Below are positions 51,786 through 61,111 of a stretch of DNA of 64,000 nt, piece by piece. Position 1 is the stretch's first letter. Every line of letters starts with the position of its first letter. Where the stretch lies: positions 62,001 through 126,000 of the forward strand of contig NZ_UPSE01000449.1 in the NCBI RefSeq assembly GCF_900573885.1. The letters are read 5' to 3'. The notes below the pieces were generated by a model, which was not told the origin of the DNA, searched no databases, and worked only from the letters and a program-made list of their open reading frames with translations. This stretch comes from Pseudomonas viridiflava. Lineage in GTDB: Bacteria; Pseudomonadota; Gammaproteobacteria; Pseudomonadales; Pseudomonadaceae. Both the position numbers and the translations under genes were made by a program.

Positions 51786-52637
51786 TCAGCGGCCGCGAAT
51801 CGCTTGTTCCAGCTCACTGAAACTGGGTCGATGCGCCGGGAACAACACCTTGCGACCGAACTCCACCGCCAACGATGGCGGCATGCCAGAGGCCGACGCC
51901 ACCAACGAAGCCTTGATCGCTTCGTACACATTCAACTCTTCTTTGGCATCGTGCTCCAGGCACGTGGCCAACGGCCCGAAGAAGCCGTACGCCGCCAGAA
52001 TACCGAGGAAGGTCCCCACCAGTGCCGCACCTACGTGCTGGCCGAGCGCCGCTTGTTCAACCTGACCCAGCAGGGCCATGGTCACCACGATACCGAGTAC
52101 CGCCGCCACGATGCCGAAGCCCGGCAGACCATCGGCAATACGGGTAACAGCGTGGGAATTGTGTTCGAGTTCTTCCTTGAGGCTGGTCAGTTCCATGTCG
52201 AACAGACCCTCAAGCTCGTGGGGCGCCATGTTGCCGGACGACATGATGCGCAGGTAGTCGCAGACAAACGCGGTCATGCCGGCATCTTTGAGCAGGCCCG
52301 GGTACTTGCTGAAAATGGCGCTGGCGGCGGGATCTTCGACGTCGGCCTCAATGGCCATCATGCCTTCGCGACGGCTCTTGTTGAGGATCTCGTAGAGCAT
52401 GCTCAACACTTCCAGATAGAAAGCGTGGGTAAAACGGTTGCCAAACATCTTCAGTGCTTTTTTGAACACCGACATAAAGGTGCTGCCGGGGTTGGCTTGC
52501 AGAAACGCACCCAATGCCGCACCACCGATAATCATCACCTCGAAGGGCTGAATAAGCGCCGCGATCTTGCCGTGGGATAAAACGTACCCGCCCAATACCG
52601 AAGCGAATACAACGATGATGCCGATGATTTTTGCCAT
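51786..52637 (-). CDS. motA: Flagellar stator protein MotA
   Basis: A 283-residue four-helix membrane protein with conserved PGSTFMSVFKKAL, cytoplasmic charged loop, and DGLPGFGIVAAVLGIVVTMAL region. Forms the proton-driven stator with MotB. ATG 52637; weak ribosome site. A sigma-28 promoter lies about 70 bp upstream. Confidence 0.96.
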   Translation of the reverse strand: MAKIIGIIVVFASVLGGYVLSHGKIAALIQPFEVMIIGGAALGAFLQANPGSTFMSVFKKALKMFGNRFTHAFYLEVLSMLYEILNKSRREGMMAIEADVEDPAASAIFSKYPGLLKDAGMTAFVCDYLRIMSSGNMAPHELEGLFDMELTSLKEELEHNSHAVTRIADGLPGFGIVAAVLGIVVTMALLGQVEQAALGQHVGAALVGTFLGILAAYGFFGPLATCLEHDAKEELNVYEAIKASLVASASGMPPSLAVEFGRKVLFPAHRPSFSELEQAIRGR

Positions 52638-52704
52638 ATAAGGATTACTTAGAAAGTCAGGAAGACGCAGCCAATGAGAAGGGCATAAAAATCACCCCTT
52701 CTAA

Positions 52705-52731
52705 TTATCGGAACTTATACGCCAGACTATA
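52705..52731 (-). promoter_or_regulatory. Sigma-28 (FliA) promoter of motAB
   Basis: On the minus strand TATAGTCT, exactly 11 bp, then TCCGATAA, close to TAAAGTTT-N11-GCCGATAA (6/8 and 7/8 matches). It is 68 bp before motA in the right direction. Confidence 0.75.
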
Positions 52732-52768
52732 GCCAGTTAAGGTTAAAAGCCAATGGGCTCACAACAAC

Positions 52769-54289
52769 ATGCCGACCTTGCCACCCGTACCATCAAGCCT
52801 GAAAACCTGGCTTAAGCACCTCGATAATGTGCGGTTGCCCATCCTGGCGACGACCCATGAACGGGTTCGGCGTTCCCTGCTAAATAGCAGCAGTTCGTTG
52901 CGTGATGTCGCCAATGTCATCGAAGCGAGTCCCTCACTCGCCCTGCTGGTATTGCGCGAAGCAAATCGCAGCAACAGCAGCCTGAGCGAGCCGGCCGAGA
53001 GTCTCGAAATTGCGATCACCCGTCTGGGTTTGAAGCGCACCGAAGATCTGCTCAATATGTTGCCGGTGATTGCGGAGGAGAAAATCCCCAAGGCGCTCCG
53101 CCAGATTCAACTGATCAGCCAGCACGCCTCGCAGCAAGCCAGCGGTCTGTTTGCTAACCGGCTGGCGCGCCTGTGGCAGGAAATCCACTGGAGCAGTCTG
53201 CTGTTCCTGTCGCCACTCTGGCCCCTGGCAGCCGCGCATCCGGAGCTGGTGGATAAATGGGAGCAACGGGTCCTCGGCAAAGGCGAGCCCACTCACAAAG
53301 TCGAGCGCGAACTGTTCGGCGTCACGCTGCCGACGTTATGCCTGGCCCTCGCGGAACAATGGCGATTGCCGGAGTGGATCATCCAGGCGTATCGCTTGCT
53401 CGCCACCGACCGCCGCTTGCTGGCCAAGGCGCTGCATATTGCGCGCAACAACGAAGAGCCGTTGCATCAACAGCAACTGCTCGATGCCGACCCGGTGCTG
53501 TCTCGCTGGCTGACGCACCCAGGCAATACCGTTCTGTTTGCCAACGCCCTGGCGCTGAGTTCGCACCAGGCCTGGGACTGCCCGCACAGCCTGCGCTGGC
53601 AACGCATTACCGCGCTTTATCTGCAAGTGCCGCTGTGCGAATTGCAGCAACTCACGCACCAGCAGGCCGTCATCAGTGCGCGTCAGTTTCCCGCGACTGA
53701 TCTCTGGCACCCGGCCCACGCCTTGCTGTGGCCTTGGAACGCCCGTCATCTGCAAGCGATACCTGAACCCGCCCCGGCTCCAAAGGACACCTCCCCCGCA
53801 TGGCAACAACATTGCCGCGAGCTGCTGCGTGAACCGAGCGCGTTTGCCAATCTGCTGCAACTGACCACTTGCATTCGAGACGCGCTGGACGCCTGCGGCA
53901 TGAGCCGTGCGCTGGTACTGCTGGCCGACAAAACCCAAACCCGCCTGGTCACGCAACAGACTGTCGGGCTGCCGAAAGAAGCCCAGTCGCTCGCCCTGGA
54001 CCCGACGCAAAGCCAGGTGCTCAAACGCTTGCTTGCCCAGCCCGGCCAACTGCGCCTGAGCCCGGAAAACATCGCCCAGTTCTCCGCGTTGTTGCCCGGC
54101 ACGCTGAAGGCGCTGTTCCCCGGCGAGCACACGTTGCTGCGCTCGGTGGCCAGCAACGGCAAAGTGGTAATGATTCTGGTGGTCGATCAGCAAGGCACAC
54201 CGCTTAGCGAACCGTGCGTGCAGGCGTTCGGCAAAATATCGCAATGCATCGAGCGTGCTCTGGCGAGCTTTGCCAAACGCGGGCGCTAA
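52769..54289 (+). CDS. HDOD-domain protein
   Basis: A 506-residue protein with an N-terminal HDOD-like domain (about 15-200: LRDVANVIEASPSLALLVLRE, ITRLGLKRTEDLL) and a C-terminal region that resembles a GAF-type fold (about 355-500). HDOD proteins lack the HD metal residues and usually act as signalling scaffolds. Divergent from motAB, as in PA4955. No strong ribosome site is seen at ATG 52769. Role unknown. Confidence 0.8.
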   Translation: MPTLPPVPSSLKTWLKHLDNVRLPILATTHERVRRSLLNSSSSLRDVANVIEASPSLALLVLREANRSNSSLSEPAESLEIAITRLGLKRTEDLLNMLPVIAEEKIPKALRQIQLISQHASQQASGLFANRLARLWQEIHWSSLLFLSPLWPLAAAHPELVDKWEQRVLGKGEPTHKVERELFGVTLPTLCLALAEQWRLPEWIIQAYRLLATDRRLLAKALHIARNNEEPLHQQQLLDADPVLSRWLTHPGNTVLFANALALSSHQAWDCPHSLRWQRITALYLQVPLCELQQLTHQQAVISARQFPATDLWHPAHALLWPWNARHLQAIPEPAPAPKDTSPAWQQHCRELLREPSAFANLLQLTTCIRDALDACGMSRALVLLADKTQTRLVTQQTVGLPKEAQSLALDPTQSQVLKRLLAQPGQLRLSPENIAQFSALLPGTLKALFPGEHTLLRSVASNGKVVMILVVDQQGTPLSEPCVQAFGKISQCIERALASFAKRGR

Positions 54290-54337
54290 CCTTTCCGCTA
54301 CAATTTGCCCCCTTATTCACTGGCCCGGAGGCCACGC

Positions 54338-55156
54338 ATGTCTGCCTTCACTGGTTTGCCGCTGGTCATCGAACCCGCCGAACTCGCCCCGCACCTGAAC
54401 GCGCCGGAGCTGATTCTGGTCGACCTAACCAGCGCGGCCCGCTATGCCCAAGGGCATATCCCAGGCGCGCGTTTCGTCGACCCGAAACGCACTCAACTCG
54501 GCCAGCCGCCGGCGCCGGGTTTGCTGCCAGAGCCTGCGCACCTGCAAGCGTTGTTTGCCGAGCTGGGGCACAACCCCGACGCCGTGTATGTGGTGTATGA
54601 CGACGAAGGCGGCGGCTGGGCCGGACGCTTCATCTGGTTGCTGGATGTGATCGGCCACAGCCGCTATCACTACCTCGACGGCGGCCTGCTGGCCTGGCAA
54701 GCCGAGGCGCGCGAACTCAGCACCGACGTCCCGTCCGCGACTACGCAAACGCCCGTCGCCGTGCAGATTCATGATGCACCCACTGCCACCCGCGAATACC
54801 TGCAAAGCCGGCTCGGCAGTGCCGATCTCGGCATCTGGGATGCTCGCGCGCCGTCTGAATACCGGGGTGAAAAAGTCGTCGCTGCACGGGGCGGCCACAT
54901 TCCCGGCGCGGTGAATTTCGAATGGACTGCCGGCATGGACCAGGCTCGCGCACTGCGCATCCGCAAAGACATGCCCGCTATTTTGGAAAGCCTCGGGCTG
55001 AGCAAAGACAAAGAAATCATCACCCACTGCCAAACCCATCACCGCTCCGGCTTCACCTATCTGGTGGCCAAGGCGCTGGGCTATCCGCGAGTCAAGGCGT
55101 ATGCCGGGTCGTGGGGCGAATGGGGCAACCTGCCGGATACGCCAATCGAGGTGTAA
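54338..55156 (+). CDS. rhdA: Rhodanese-like thiosulfate sulfurtransferase
   Basis: A 272-residue tandem-rhodanese protein (inactive N-terminal domain, active C-terminal domain). The active loop is CQTHHRSG, the sequence I recall for Azotobacter vinelandii RhdA, instead of the CRXGX[R/T] of most. Transfers sulfane sulfur. ATG 54338 has GGAGG six bases upstream. Followed by psd, 34 bp away. Confidence 0.93.
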   Translation: MSAFTGLPLVIEPAELAPHLNAPELILVDLTSAARYAQGHIPGARFVDPKRTQLGQPPAPGLLPEPAHLQALFAELGHNPDAVYVVYDDEGGGWAGRFIWLLDVIGHSRYHYLDGGLLAWQAEARELSTDVPSATTQTPVAVQIHDAPTATREYLQSRLGSADLGIWDARAPSEYRGEKVVAARGGHIPGAVNFEWTAGMDQARALRIRKDMPAILESLGLSKDKEIITHCQTHHRSGFTYLVAKALGYPRVKAYAGSWGEWGNLPDTPIEV

Positions 55157-55190
55157 ACCCCGGCCACTTATTCAACGTTTAGGAACATCC

Positions 55191-56048
55191 ATGAAAGATC
55201 GTTTGTTTATCCTCAGCCAATACCTGCTGCCCCACCATTTGCTGTCGCGTGCAATAGGCTGCATCGCCGAATGCCGCGCCACGTGGTTGAAAAATCCGCT
55301 GATCAACTGGTTCGTCAAACAGTACCAAGTGGACATGAGCGAAGCGCAGGTCGAAGACCCGACTGCCTACGAGAACTTCAACGCCTTCTTCACCCGCGCC
55401 CTGAAAGACGGCGCTCGGCCATTGGACGAAACCCCTGGCACGGTGCTCTGCCCTGCCGACGGCGCGGTCAGCCAGCTTGGTCCGATTGAGCATGGCCGCC
55501 TGTTCCAGGCCAAAGGCCACAGCTTCAGCGCGGTTGAACTGCTCGGCGGTGACACTGAACGCGCAGCGCCGTTTATGGGCGGCGAATTCGCCACCATTTA
55601 CCTCTCGCCCAAGGATTACCACCGCGTGCACATGCCGCTGGCGGGCACCTTGAAGGAAATGGTTTACGTGCCGGGCCGACTGTTCTCGGTGAACCAGACC
55701 ACAGCGGAAAACGTGCCTGAGTTGTTTGCACGCAATGAGCGCCTGGTCTGCATTTTCGACACCGAGCGCGGCCCGATGGCCGTGGTGTTGGTGGGTGCGA
55801 TGATTGTCGCCGCCATCGAAACCGTATGGGCCGGCCAGGTTGCGCCACCGGCTCGCCTGCTGAAAACCACGCGCTATGACGCGGCGTCGCGCGCCCCTGT
55901 CGAGCTGGCCAAAGGCGCCGAACTGGGCCGCTTCAAGCTGGGCTCCACGGCCATCGTGCTGTTCGGCCCCAACCAGGTTAAGTGGGCTGAACATATGGTT
56001 GCCGGCAGCGCAACGCGCATGGGCGAACGCCTGGGCGACGCACGCTGA
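55191..56048 (+). CDS. psd: Phosphatidylserine decarboxylase proenzyme
   Basis: A 285-residue proenzyme. The self-cleavage LGST motif in [12 protein letters not shown] yields the pyruvoyl alpha chain from Ser. Asp in CPADGAVSQ and His in [10 protein letters not shown] complete the autoprocessing charge relay. Makes phosphatidylethanolamine at the inner membrane. Confidence 0.96.
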   Translation: MKDRLFILSQYLLPHHLLSRAIGCIAECRATWLKNPLINWFVKQYQVDMSEAQVEDPTAYENFNAFFTRALKDGARPLDETPGTVLCPADGAVSQLGPIEHGRLFQAKGHSFSAVELLGGDTERAAPFMGGEFATIYLSPKDYHRVHMPLAGTLKEMVYVPGRLFSVNQTTAENVPELFARNERLVCIFDTERGPMAVVLVGAMIVAAIETVWAGQVAPPARLLKTTRYDAASRAPVELAKGAELGRFKLGSTAIVLFGPNQVKWAEHMVAGSATRMGERLGDAR

Positions 56049-56056
56049 AACACGTG

Positions 56057-56084
56057 AACGGCACGAGCGCCGTGCGGTGCCGTT
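56057..56084. other. Hairpin after psd
   Basis: AACGGCAC (56057-56064) pairs with GTGCCGTT (56077-56084), 12-nt loop, 8 nt past the psd stop. No T-run follows, so at best a weak terminator or mRNA-end stabiliser. Confidence 0.45.
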
Positions 56085-56153
56085 GAACATCTGAGTCAGC
56101 CATGAGGTCTTACGCTTAACAAACCTTACCGGCAAAGGCAAAACGCCATCTTA

Positions 56154-56183
56154 GCCATACCCTTGATTGGCTGCGGGTATGGC
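56154..56183. promoter_or_regulatory. Inverted repeat in the leader of the PilZ-like gene
   Basis: GCCATACCC and GGGTATGGC are exact inverted repeats around 12 nt, 93 bp before the next start codon. Candidate operator or leader hairpin; no known family recognised. Confidence 0.4.
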
Positions 56184-56275
56184 AAGATGCTGCTAGAGTT
56201 CGGAAAACCGACATTCAGATCGACTCGCCACGCCACCGTGCGCAGGAGTGTCCAGCCAGATGGATTACGAGTTAC

Positions 56276-58087
56276 ATGGATAAACAGAATCCCCACCTGC
56301 TGCTACGTGTACCGACGCCAAACCAGCAGAAACTTTCGTTCTGTGACTCCAGCCCTCGCGATCTCAAACGCTGGATCGCCGGCCTGCCGAAAGCCAATCT
56401 GGGCGAAACGGCACGCCAGCTTTATCAGTGCCTGGTCGAACTCAACCAACTCGTTACTCCCGCTGAGAATCGCCTGCAGTTGCTAGAGCTGTTGCGCGCG
56501 GAAGTCTATTTCGTCAGCAAGCATCTGGAACGTCACTTCCTCAACCAGGCCATCGTGCTGGATGAGCGCCCGCGCAAAGTGGCCAACCTTTGCCAGGCCT
56601 TGGAAAACCACCTGGCGGCCGGCTACAAACTGATCGTTTCCCAGGAAGCGCCGCGCAACAGCCGCGAGCGCAATCAGATGCAACTCCTGACCATCGCCAT
56701 TCAACGCGCCTGCCATTGCTTGTGCGGTCCGCTGATTCGCGCCAGTCAATTGTATTGCCCGGTGCCTGAAGGGCTCTGGCTAGAGCTGCACAAGCTCTAC
56801 CAAATTGCCCAGAACAGTGCGCTGCAAACCATCGTTGTGCGTGACGACATGGCGCTGCACACCAAGGGCCTGAGCGTTGAACAGACGTACCTGATTGCCC
56901 TGCTGCTGGGCTGCGCGCGCACTAATCAGATGCGCCAGAACGGCATCGCCAAACTGGCCGAAGTGCTTGGCGCCTGGAGCTCGATGGTGCACCTGCAAGC
57001 GGCTGATGAGCCCGGCAGCCTGTTCGCCGTACCCTCGCAGGTCGACGGCCCGCCGCGTTACAAGTCGCTGTTTCAGGACAACGAACTGCAAAGCTTGCTG
57101 GGCATCGATCCGCAGCCCCTGGTGGACGCCATTAAAGAGCACGTGATGATGGAGCCAGAAAGCCGGGCGACGTCACGCCTGCTGGTGCCCGAAGGCATGA
57201 GCATCGACCTGCTGCAGCACCTCAGCTCGGCCTGGGGCGATATCGCCGAACGCACTTTCCAACGCAACGCTGGCCACGGCAGCTTGACGCTGTGCCTGGG
57301 CATGAGTGCCCTGCACTTCTTCCTGGCTGGGCGCAAACCGTTCAACGAAGTGCTCAAGCGTCCGGAAGAACGCCAGACGGCCAGCTTCAAGGCGATCAAC
57401 GCGGATGCCAAAGACGTCTGGCGCAATGCGTTCGATGCGCAGGCAACCGACTGGAACGGCGGCTTGCCCCACGAAGAAATTCAATATCAGCGCCCTGCCG
57501 GCGAGCCCGACAACAATGCCGGCGTAGCGGAAAACAACTACCCCACTTTCGAGCTGGCGATCGTCAACCACAGCCCCGGCGGTTATTGCCTGAGCTGGCC
57601 GAAGGAAGTGCCGAGTCAGCTGCAGGCCGGCGAATTGCTCGGTGTGCAGGATTCGCCCGAACAAAGCTGGAGCGTGGCACTGGTGCGCTGGATTCGTCAG
57701 GTGCGCGGTGGCGGCACGCAAATGGGTATCGAGCTGATTGCGCCTCACGCCCAGCCGTGCGGTCTGCAGCTGCTGCGTAAAGCCGACCAGAACAGCCAGT
57801 ATCTGCGTGCGCTGTTGCTGCCGGAAATCAGTGCCATTTCCCGGCCCGCCACGCTGATTACCGCGCGCTTGCCGTTCCAGGAAGGCAACAAGGTTCAGAT
57901 CAACTTGAGCGGCGAAGAACGTCGCGCCGTCCTCAGCCGCAAGCAAACCAGCACCGGCAGTTTCAACCAGTTCGAGTACCGCGTTGTAGAGCAGGCGCCA
58001 CCCGAACAAGGGAAGCCGGTCACAGCCCCGAAAACCCAGAGCGCGAGCGGCGAGGAAGACTTTGACTCACTTTGGAAGTCACTGTAG
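56276..58087 (+). CDS. Large protein with PilZ-like C-terminal domain (PA4958-like)
   Basis: A 603-residue cytoplasmic protein, no signal or membrane helix. Residues 1-400 are helical and unrecognised. Residues about 415-520 look like a PilZ domain: AIVNHSPGGYCL fits the [D/N]hSXXG motif and GGGTQMGIELI the closing strand. The usual upstream RXXXR c-di-GMP arginine pair is not clear, so binding is uncertain. Directly upstream of fimX (64 bp), same order as PA4958-PA4959, suggesting a shared type IV pilus signalling function. ATG 56276 lacks its own good ribosome site; a 7-codon open frame with AGGAG (56260-56283) overlaps it. Confidence 0.7.
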   Translation: MDKQNPHLLLRVPTPNQQKLSFCDSSPRDLKRWIAGLPKANLGETARQLYQCLVELNQLVTPAENRLQLLELLRAEVYFVSKHLERHFLNQAIVLDERPRKVANLCQALENHLAAGYKLIVSQEAPRNSRERNQMQLLTIAIQRACHCLCGPLIRASQLYCPVPEGLWLELHKLYQIAQNSALQTIVVRDDMALHTKGLSVEQTYLIALLLGCARTNQMRQNGIAKLAEVLGAWSSMVHLQAADEPGSLFAVPSQVDGPPRYKSLFQDNELQSLLGIDPQPLVDAIKEHVMMEPESRATSRLLVPEGMSIDLLQHLSSAWGDIAERTFQRNAGHGSLTLCLGMSALHFFLAGRKPFNEVLKRPEERQTASFKAINADAKDVWRNAFDAQATDWNGGLPHEEIQYQRPAGEPDNNAGVAENNYPTFELAIVNHSPGGYCLSWPKEVPSQLQAGELLGVQDSPEQSWSVALVRWIRQVRGGGTQMGIELIAPHAQPCGLQLLRKADQNSQYLRALLLPEISAISRPATLITARLPFQEGNKVQINLSGEERRAVLSRKQTSTGSFNQFEYRVVEQAPPEQGKPVTAPKTQSASGEEDFDSLWKSL

Positions 58088-58151
58088 ATTGCGCCGCACA
58101 CCCCCTTTTGTCGCCTTTTCGCGCCCGTTCGGCGCAGTCTAAGCACACGCC

Positions 58152-60221
58152 ATGGCCATCGAAAAGAAAACCATCCGGCTGCTGATTCTCGAGGACTCGC
58201 AGAACGAGGCCGAGCGTCTCGTCAGCCTGTTCCGCAATGCCGGTCGCGCCACGCGCGTGCACCGTCTGACGTCAAGTGACGACCTGGCCACAGCCCTCCA
58301 GCAAAGCTGGGACTTGCTGATTGCCGCACCCAGCAGTGAAAACCTTGACCCCAGCGAAGCGATCAACGCCATTCGCCGGCAGGCCAAGGACATTCCGCTG
58401 ATTCAGCTCACCGCTGACAACGACCCCGACGCCATTACCGAAGCCCTCGCCCTCGGCGCGCAGGATGCCCTGCCGCAAGGCGAAGACGAGCGCCTGATTC
58501 TGGTGGCCAACCGTGAGCTGGCCAATCTGGAAGAACGCCGCGGGCGCCGCGTCGCTGAAATCGCCCTGCGCGAAGCAGAGAAGCGCTGCCAGTTGCTGCT
58601 CGACAGCTCGGTGGACGCCATCACCTACGTTCACGACGGCATGCACATTTACGCCAACCGCGCGTACCTGAAGCTGTTCGATTACGAAGATGCCGACGAG
58701 CTCGAAGGCATGCCGATGATCGACCTGATCGCCGGCTGCGATCACGCCAACTTCAAAGATTTCCTCAAGAATTACCAGAGCGCAGAAGGCAGCGCCGAGC
58801 TGACGTGCAGTGGCGTAAAAGCCAACGGCCAGACGTTCCAGGCGCGCATGAGTTTCTCGCCCGCCACTTACGACAGCGAACCCTGCATTCAGGTGGTGAT
58901 TCGCGCCGAAACCGGTAACGCCGAGCTGGAAGAGAAGCTGCGCGAAATCAGCAGCCAGGACCTGGTCACCGGCCTGTTCAACCGCAGCCACTTCCTCGAA
59001 CTGATGGACGCCGCCGCTGACCGCGCGGTGAACGCAGGGCAGCCGGCCACGCTCAGTTATATTCGCGTCGACCGCTACAGCAACCTGCTGGCTGAAACCG
59101 GTCTGGCGGGCATCGATCTGCTGCTCACCGACCTGGCCAATCTGTTGCGCGAACACTTCAGTGATGACGCGCAACTGGCCCGTTTCGGCGACGATGTATT
59201 CGCCGTGCTGCAACCGGGCAAGACGCCGGAACAGGCGCAAGGCGAACTGGCCGCATTGCTGAAAAAAGTCGAAGGCCACATGTTCGACGTGAGCGGCCGT
59301 ACCGTACAAACCAGCCTGTCGATTGGCGCGGCCGGGCTCAATGAGAAAACGCCCAAGGCGCAGGAAGTCATCGACCGCGCCCACCGCTGCGCCGACGAAC
59401 TGGGCGACGGCAACGCGCTCAAACTTTACAACCCGGCGCAGGAGCTGGCGGCGGCAGCCAATCGTGGCAGCATCGTCGCCATGGTTCAGCAGGCGCTGGA
59501 AAACAACAGCTTCCGCCTGCTGTTCCAGCCGATCATCAGCCTGCGCGGCGACAGCAGCGAGCATTACGAAGTGCTGCTGCGTCTGCTCAGCCCGCAAGGT
59601 GTGGAAGTGCCGCCGGGCGAGTTCCTGGAGGCCGCACGTGAAGCCGGCATGGCCGAGAAGATCGATCGCTGGGTGATCCTCAACTCCATCAAGCTGCTCG
59701 CCGATCACCGCTCAAAAGGCCACAACACCTGCCTGTTCGTGCACCTGTCACAAGCCAGCGTGCAAGACCAGACCTTGCTGCCGTGGCTGAGCGTGGCGCT
59801 GAAAGCCGCCCGCTTGCCGTCCGACGCGCTGGCCTTCCAGCTCAGCGAGCCCGACGCCACCACCTACCTGAAACAGGCCAAAGCGCTGACCCAAGGCTTG
59901 GCGGAACTGCATTGCAAGGTCGCCCTCAGCCAGTTCGGCTGTGCGCTCAACCCGTTCAACACCTTGAAGCACCTGAATGTCGACTTCGTAAAGGTCGACG
60001 GTTCGTTCTCCCAGGACCTGACCAACGCCGACGCACAGGAAGCGCTGAAAACCCTGCTCAGCAGCCTGCATGCGCAAGCCAAGCTGACCATCGTGCCGTT
60101 CGTGGAAAGCGCCAGCGTCCTCGCCACTTTGTGGCAGGCCGGCGTGAACTACATTCAGGGTTATTACCTGCAAGGGCCAAGTCAGTCGATGGACTACGAC
60201 TTCGCGGCGGGCGACGAATAA
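58152..60221 (+). CDS. fimX: FimX-like c-di-GMP effector (REC-PAS-degenerate GGDEF-EAL)
   Basis: A 689-residue protein. Residues 8-120 are receiver-like but the phospho-acceptor Asp position is Ala (LLIAAP). PAS about 140-255. GGDEF is degenerate: GDDVF at 346-350. EAL is degenerate: EVLLRL at 473-478 and SQFG at 593-596 in place of the catalytic DDFG, while DFVKVDGSF and PFVESAS remain. So it should bind c-di-GMP without cutting it, as PA FimX does. Localised at the pole and needed for type IV pilus-driven twitching in P. aeruginosa. Ends with LQGPSQSMDYDF. Confidence 0.93.
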   Translation: MAIEKKTIRLLILEDSQNEAERLVSLFRNAGRATRVHRLTSSDDLATALQQSWDLLIAAPSSENLDPSEAINAIRRQAKDIPLIQLTADNDPDAITEALALGAQDALPQGEDERLILVANRELANLEERRGRRVAEIALREAEKRCQLLLDSSVDAITYVHDGMHIYANRAYLKLFDYEDADELEGMPMIDLIAGCDHANFKDFLKNYQSAEGSAELTCSGVKANGQTFQARMSFSPATYDSEPCIQVVIRAETGNAELEEKLREISSQDLVTGLFNRSHFLELMDAAADRAVNAGQPATLSYIRVDRYSNLLAETGLAGIDLLLTDLANLLREHFSDDAQLARFGDDVFAVLQPGKTPEQAQGELAALLKKVEGHMFDVSGRTVQTSLSIGAAGLNEKTPKAQEVIDRAHRCADELGDGNALKLYNPAQELAAAANRGSIVAMVQQALENNSFRLLFQPIISLRGDSSEHYEVLLRLLSPQGVEVPPGEFLEAAREAGMAEKIDRWVILNSIKLLADHRSKGHNTCLFVHLSQASVQDQTLLPWLSVALKAARLPSDALAFQLSEPDATTYLKQAKALTQGLAELHCKVALSQFGCALNPFNTLKHLNVDFVKVDGSFSQDLTNADAQEALKTLLSSLHAQAKLTIVPFVESASVLATLWQAGVNYIQGYYLQGPSQSMDYDFAAGDE

Positions 60222-60275
60222 GCGCGGCCTGCAGGAGCGAACTTTTTCGCCAAGCTTCTGATTTCATCGCCACAC

Positions 60276-60305
60276 AAAAAAAGGCGCCCCGCGGGGCGCC
60301 TTTTT
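60276..60305. terminator. Bidirectional terminator between fimX and secB
   Basis: AAAAAGGCGCCCC / GGGGCGCCTTTTT is a symmetric stem with A/T tails on both sides, in the convergent gap between fimX and secB. Confidence 0.93.
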
Positions 60306-60319
60306 CATATCTGCATCGC

Positions 60320-60808
60320 TTAGTGCTGAGCAGCACCAGCGCCTTCGGCCTGCATACGCGCCAGTTCCTGGGCGTACAGGGCATCGAAGTTCACCGGAGC
60401 CAGCATCAACGCCGGGAACGAGCCACGAACGACCAGGCTGTCCAGGGTTTCGCGCGCGTACGGGAACAGAATGTTCGGGCAGAACGCACCGAGGGTGTGG
60501 CTCATCGAGGCAGCGTCCAGGCCCTTGATCAGGAAGATACCAGCCTGTTGCACTTCAGCGATGAAGGCGGTTTCTTCGCCGGTTTTAACGGTAACCGACA
60601 GGGTCAGCACCACTTCGTGGAAGTCGCCTTCCAGCGCCTTCTGGCGGGTATTGAGGTCCATGGCAACGCTTGGCGCCCATTCCTGACGGAAGATTTCCGG
60701 GCTTTTCGGTGCTTCGAACGACAGGTCGCGCACGTAGATGCGTTGCAGGGAGAATTGTGGGTTTTCAGCGCCTTGAGCAGCGCCTTCGTTGGTCACTTGA
60801 TCAGTCAT
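60320..60808 (-). CDS. secB: Protein-export chaperone SecB
   Basis: A 162-residue Sec[17 protein letters not shown] start and [25 protein letters not shown] core. A tetramer that holds preproteins for SecA. ATG 60808 preferred over the TTG at 60814. Follows grxC in the same direction. Confidence 0.97.
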   Translation of the reverse strand: MTDQVTNEGAAQGAENPQFSLQRIYVRDLSFEAPKSPEIFRQEWAPSVAMDLNTRQKALEGDFHEVVLTLSVTVKTGEETAFIAEVQQAGIFLIKGLDAASMSHTLGAFCPNILFPYARETLDSLVVRGSFPALMLAPVNFDALYAQELARMQAEGAGAAQH

Positions 60809-60855
60809 GTGCAAAACCTTCTTATCGTTAAGTGCGTACAGATACGTTCGGGGCG

Positions 60856-61110
60856 TTATCCCTTGAGCAGTGCGTCGAGCTTGCCGGCGCGCTCCAGGGC
60901 GTAGAGGTCATCACAGCCACCCACATGGGTGGCGCCGATCCAGATTTGCGGAACGGAGGTGGCGTGGGCTTTGCGGGTCATTTCAGCGCGGACATCGGGC
61001 TTGCCGTCGACGCTGATTTCCTCGAACGCTACGCCCTTGTTGGCGAGCAATTGTTTGGCGCGGATGCAGTACGGGCACCAGGCGCTGGAATAAACGATGA
61101 CGGCAGGCAT
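60856..61110 (-). CDS. grxC: Glutaredoxin 3
   Basis: An 84-residue glutaredoxin with active site CPYC (WCPYCIRAK) and the SVPQIWIG cis-proline and GGCDDL glutathione-binding motif. Reduces disulfides and glutathionylated proteins. 1 bp past the rhodanese stop. Confidence 0.97.
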   Translation of the reverse strand: MPAVIVYSSAWCPYCIRAKQLLANKGVAFEEISVDGKPDVRAEMTRKAHATSVPQIWIGATHVGGCDDLYALERAGKLDALLKG

Positions 61111-61111
61111 A

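Noticed and set aside
60230..60251. REP-like patch (CAGGAGCGAACTTTTTCGCC)
   Set aside because: Resembles a known Pseudomonas REP but is single, degenerate and has no partner, so it is not called as an element.
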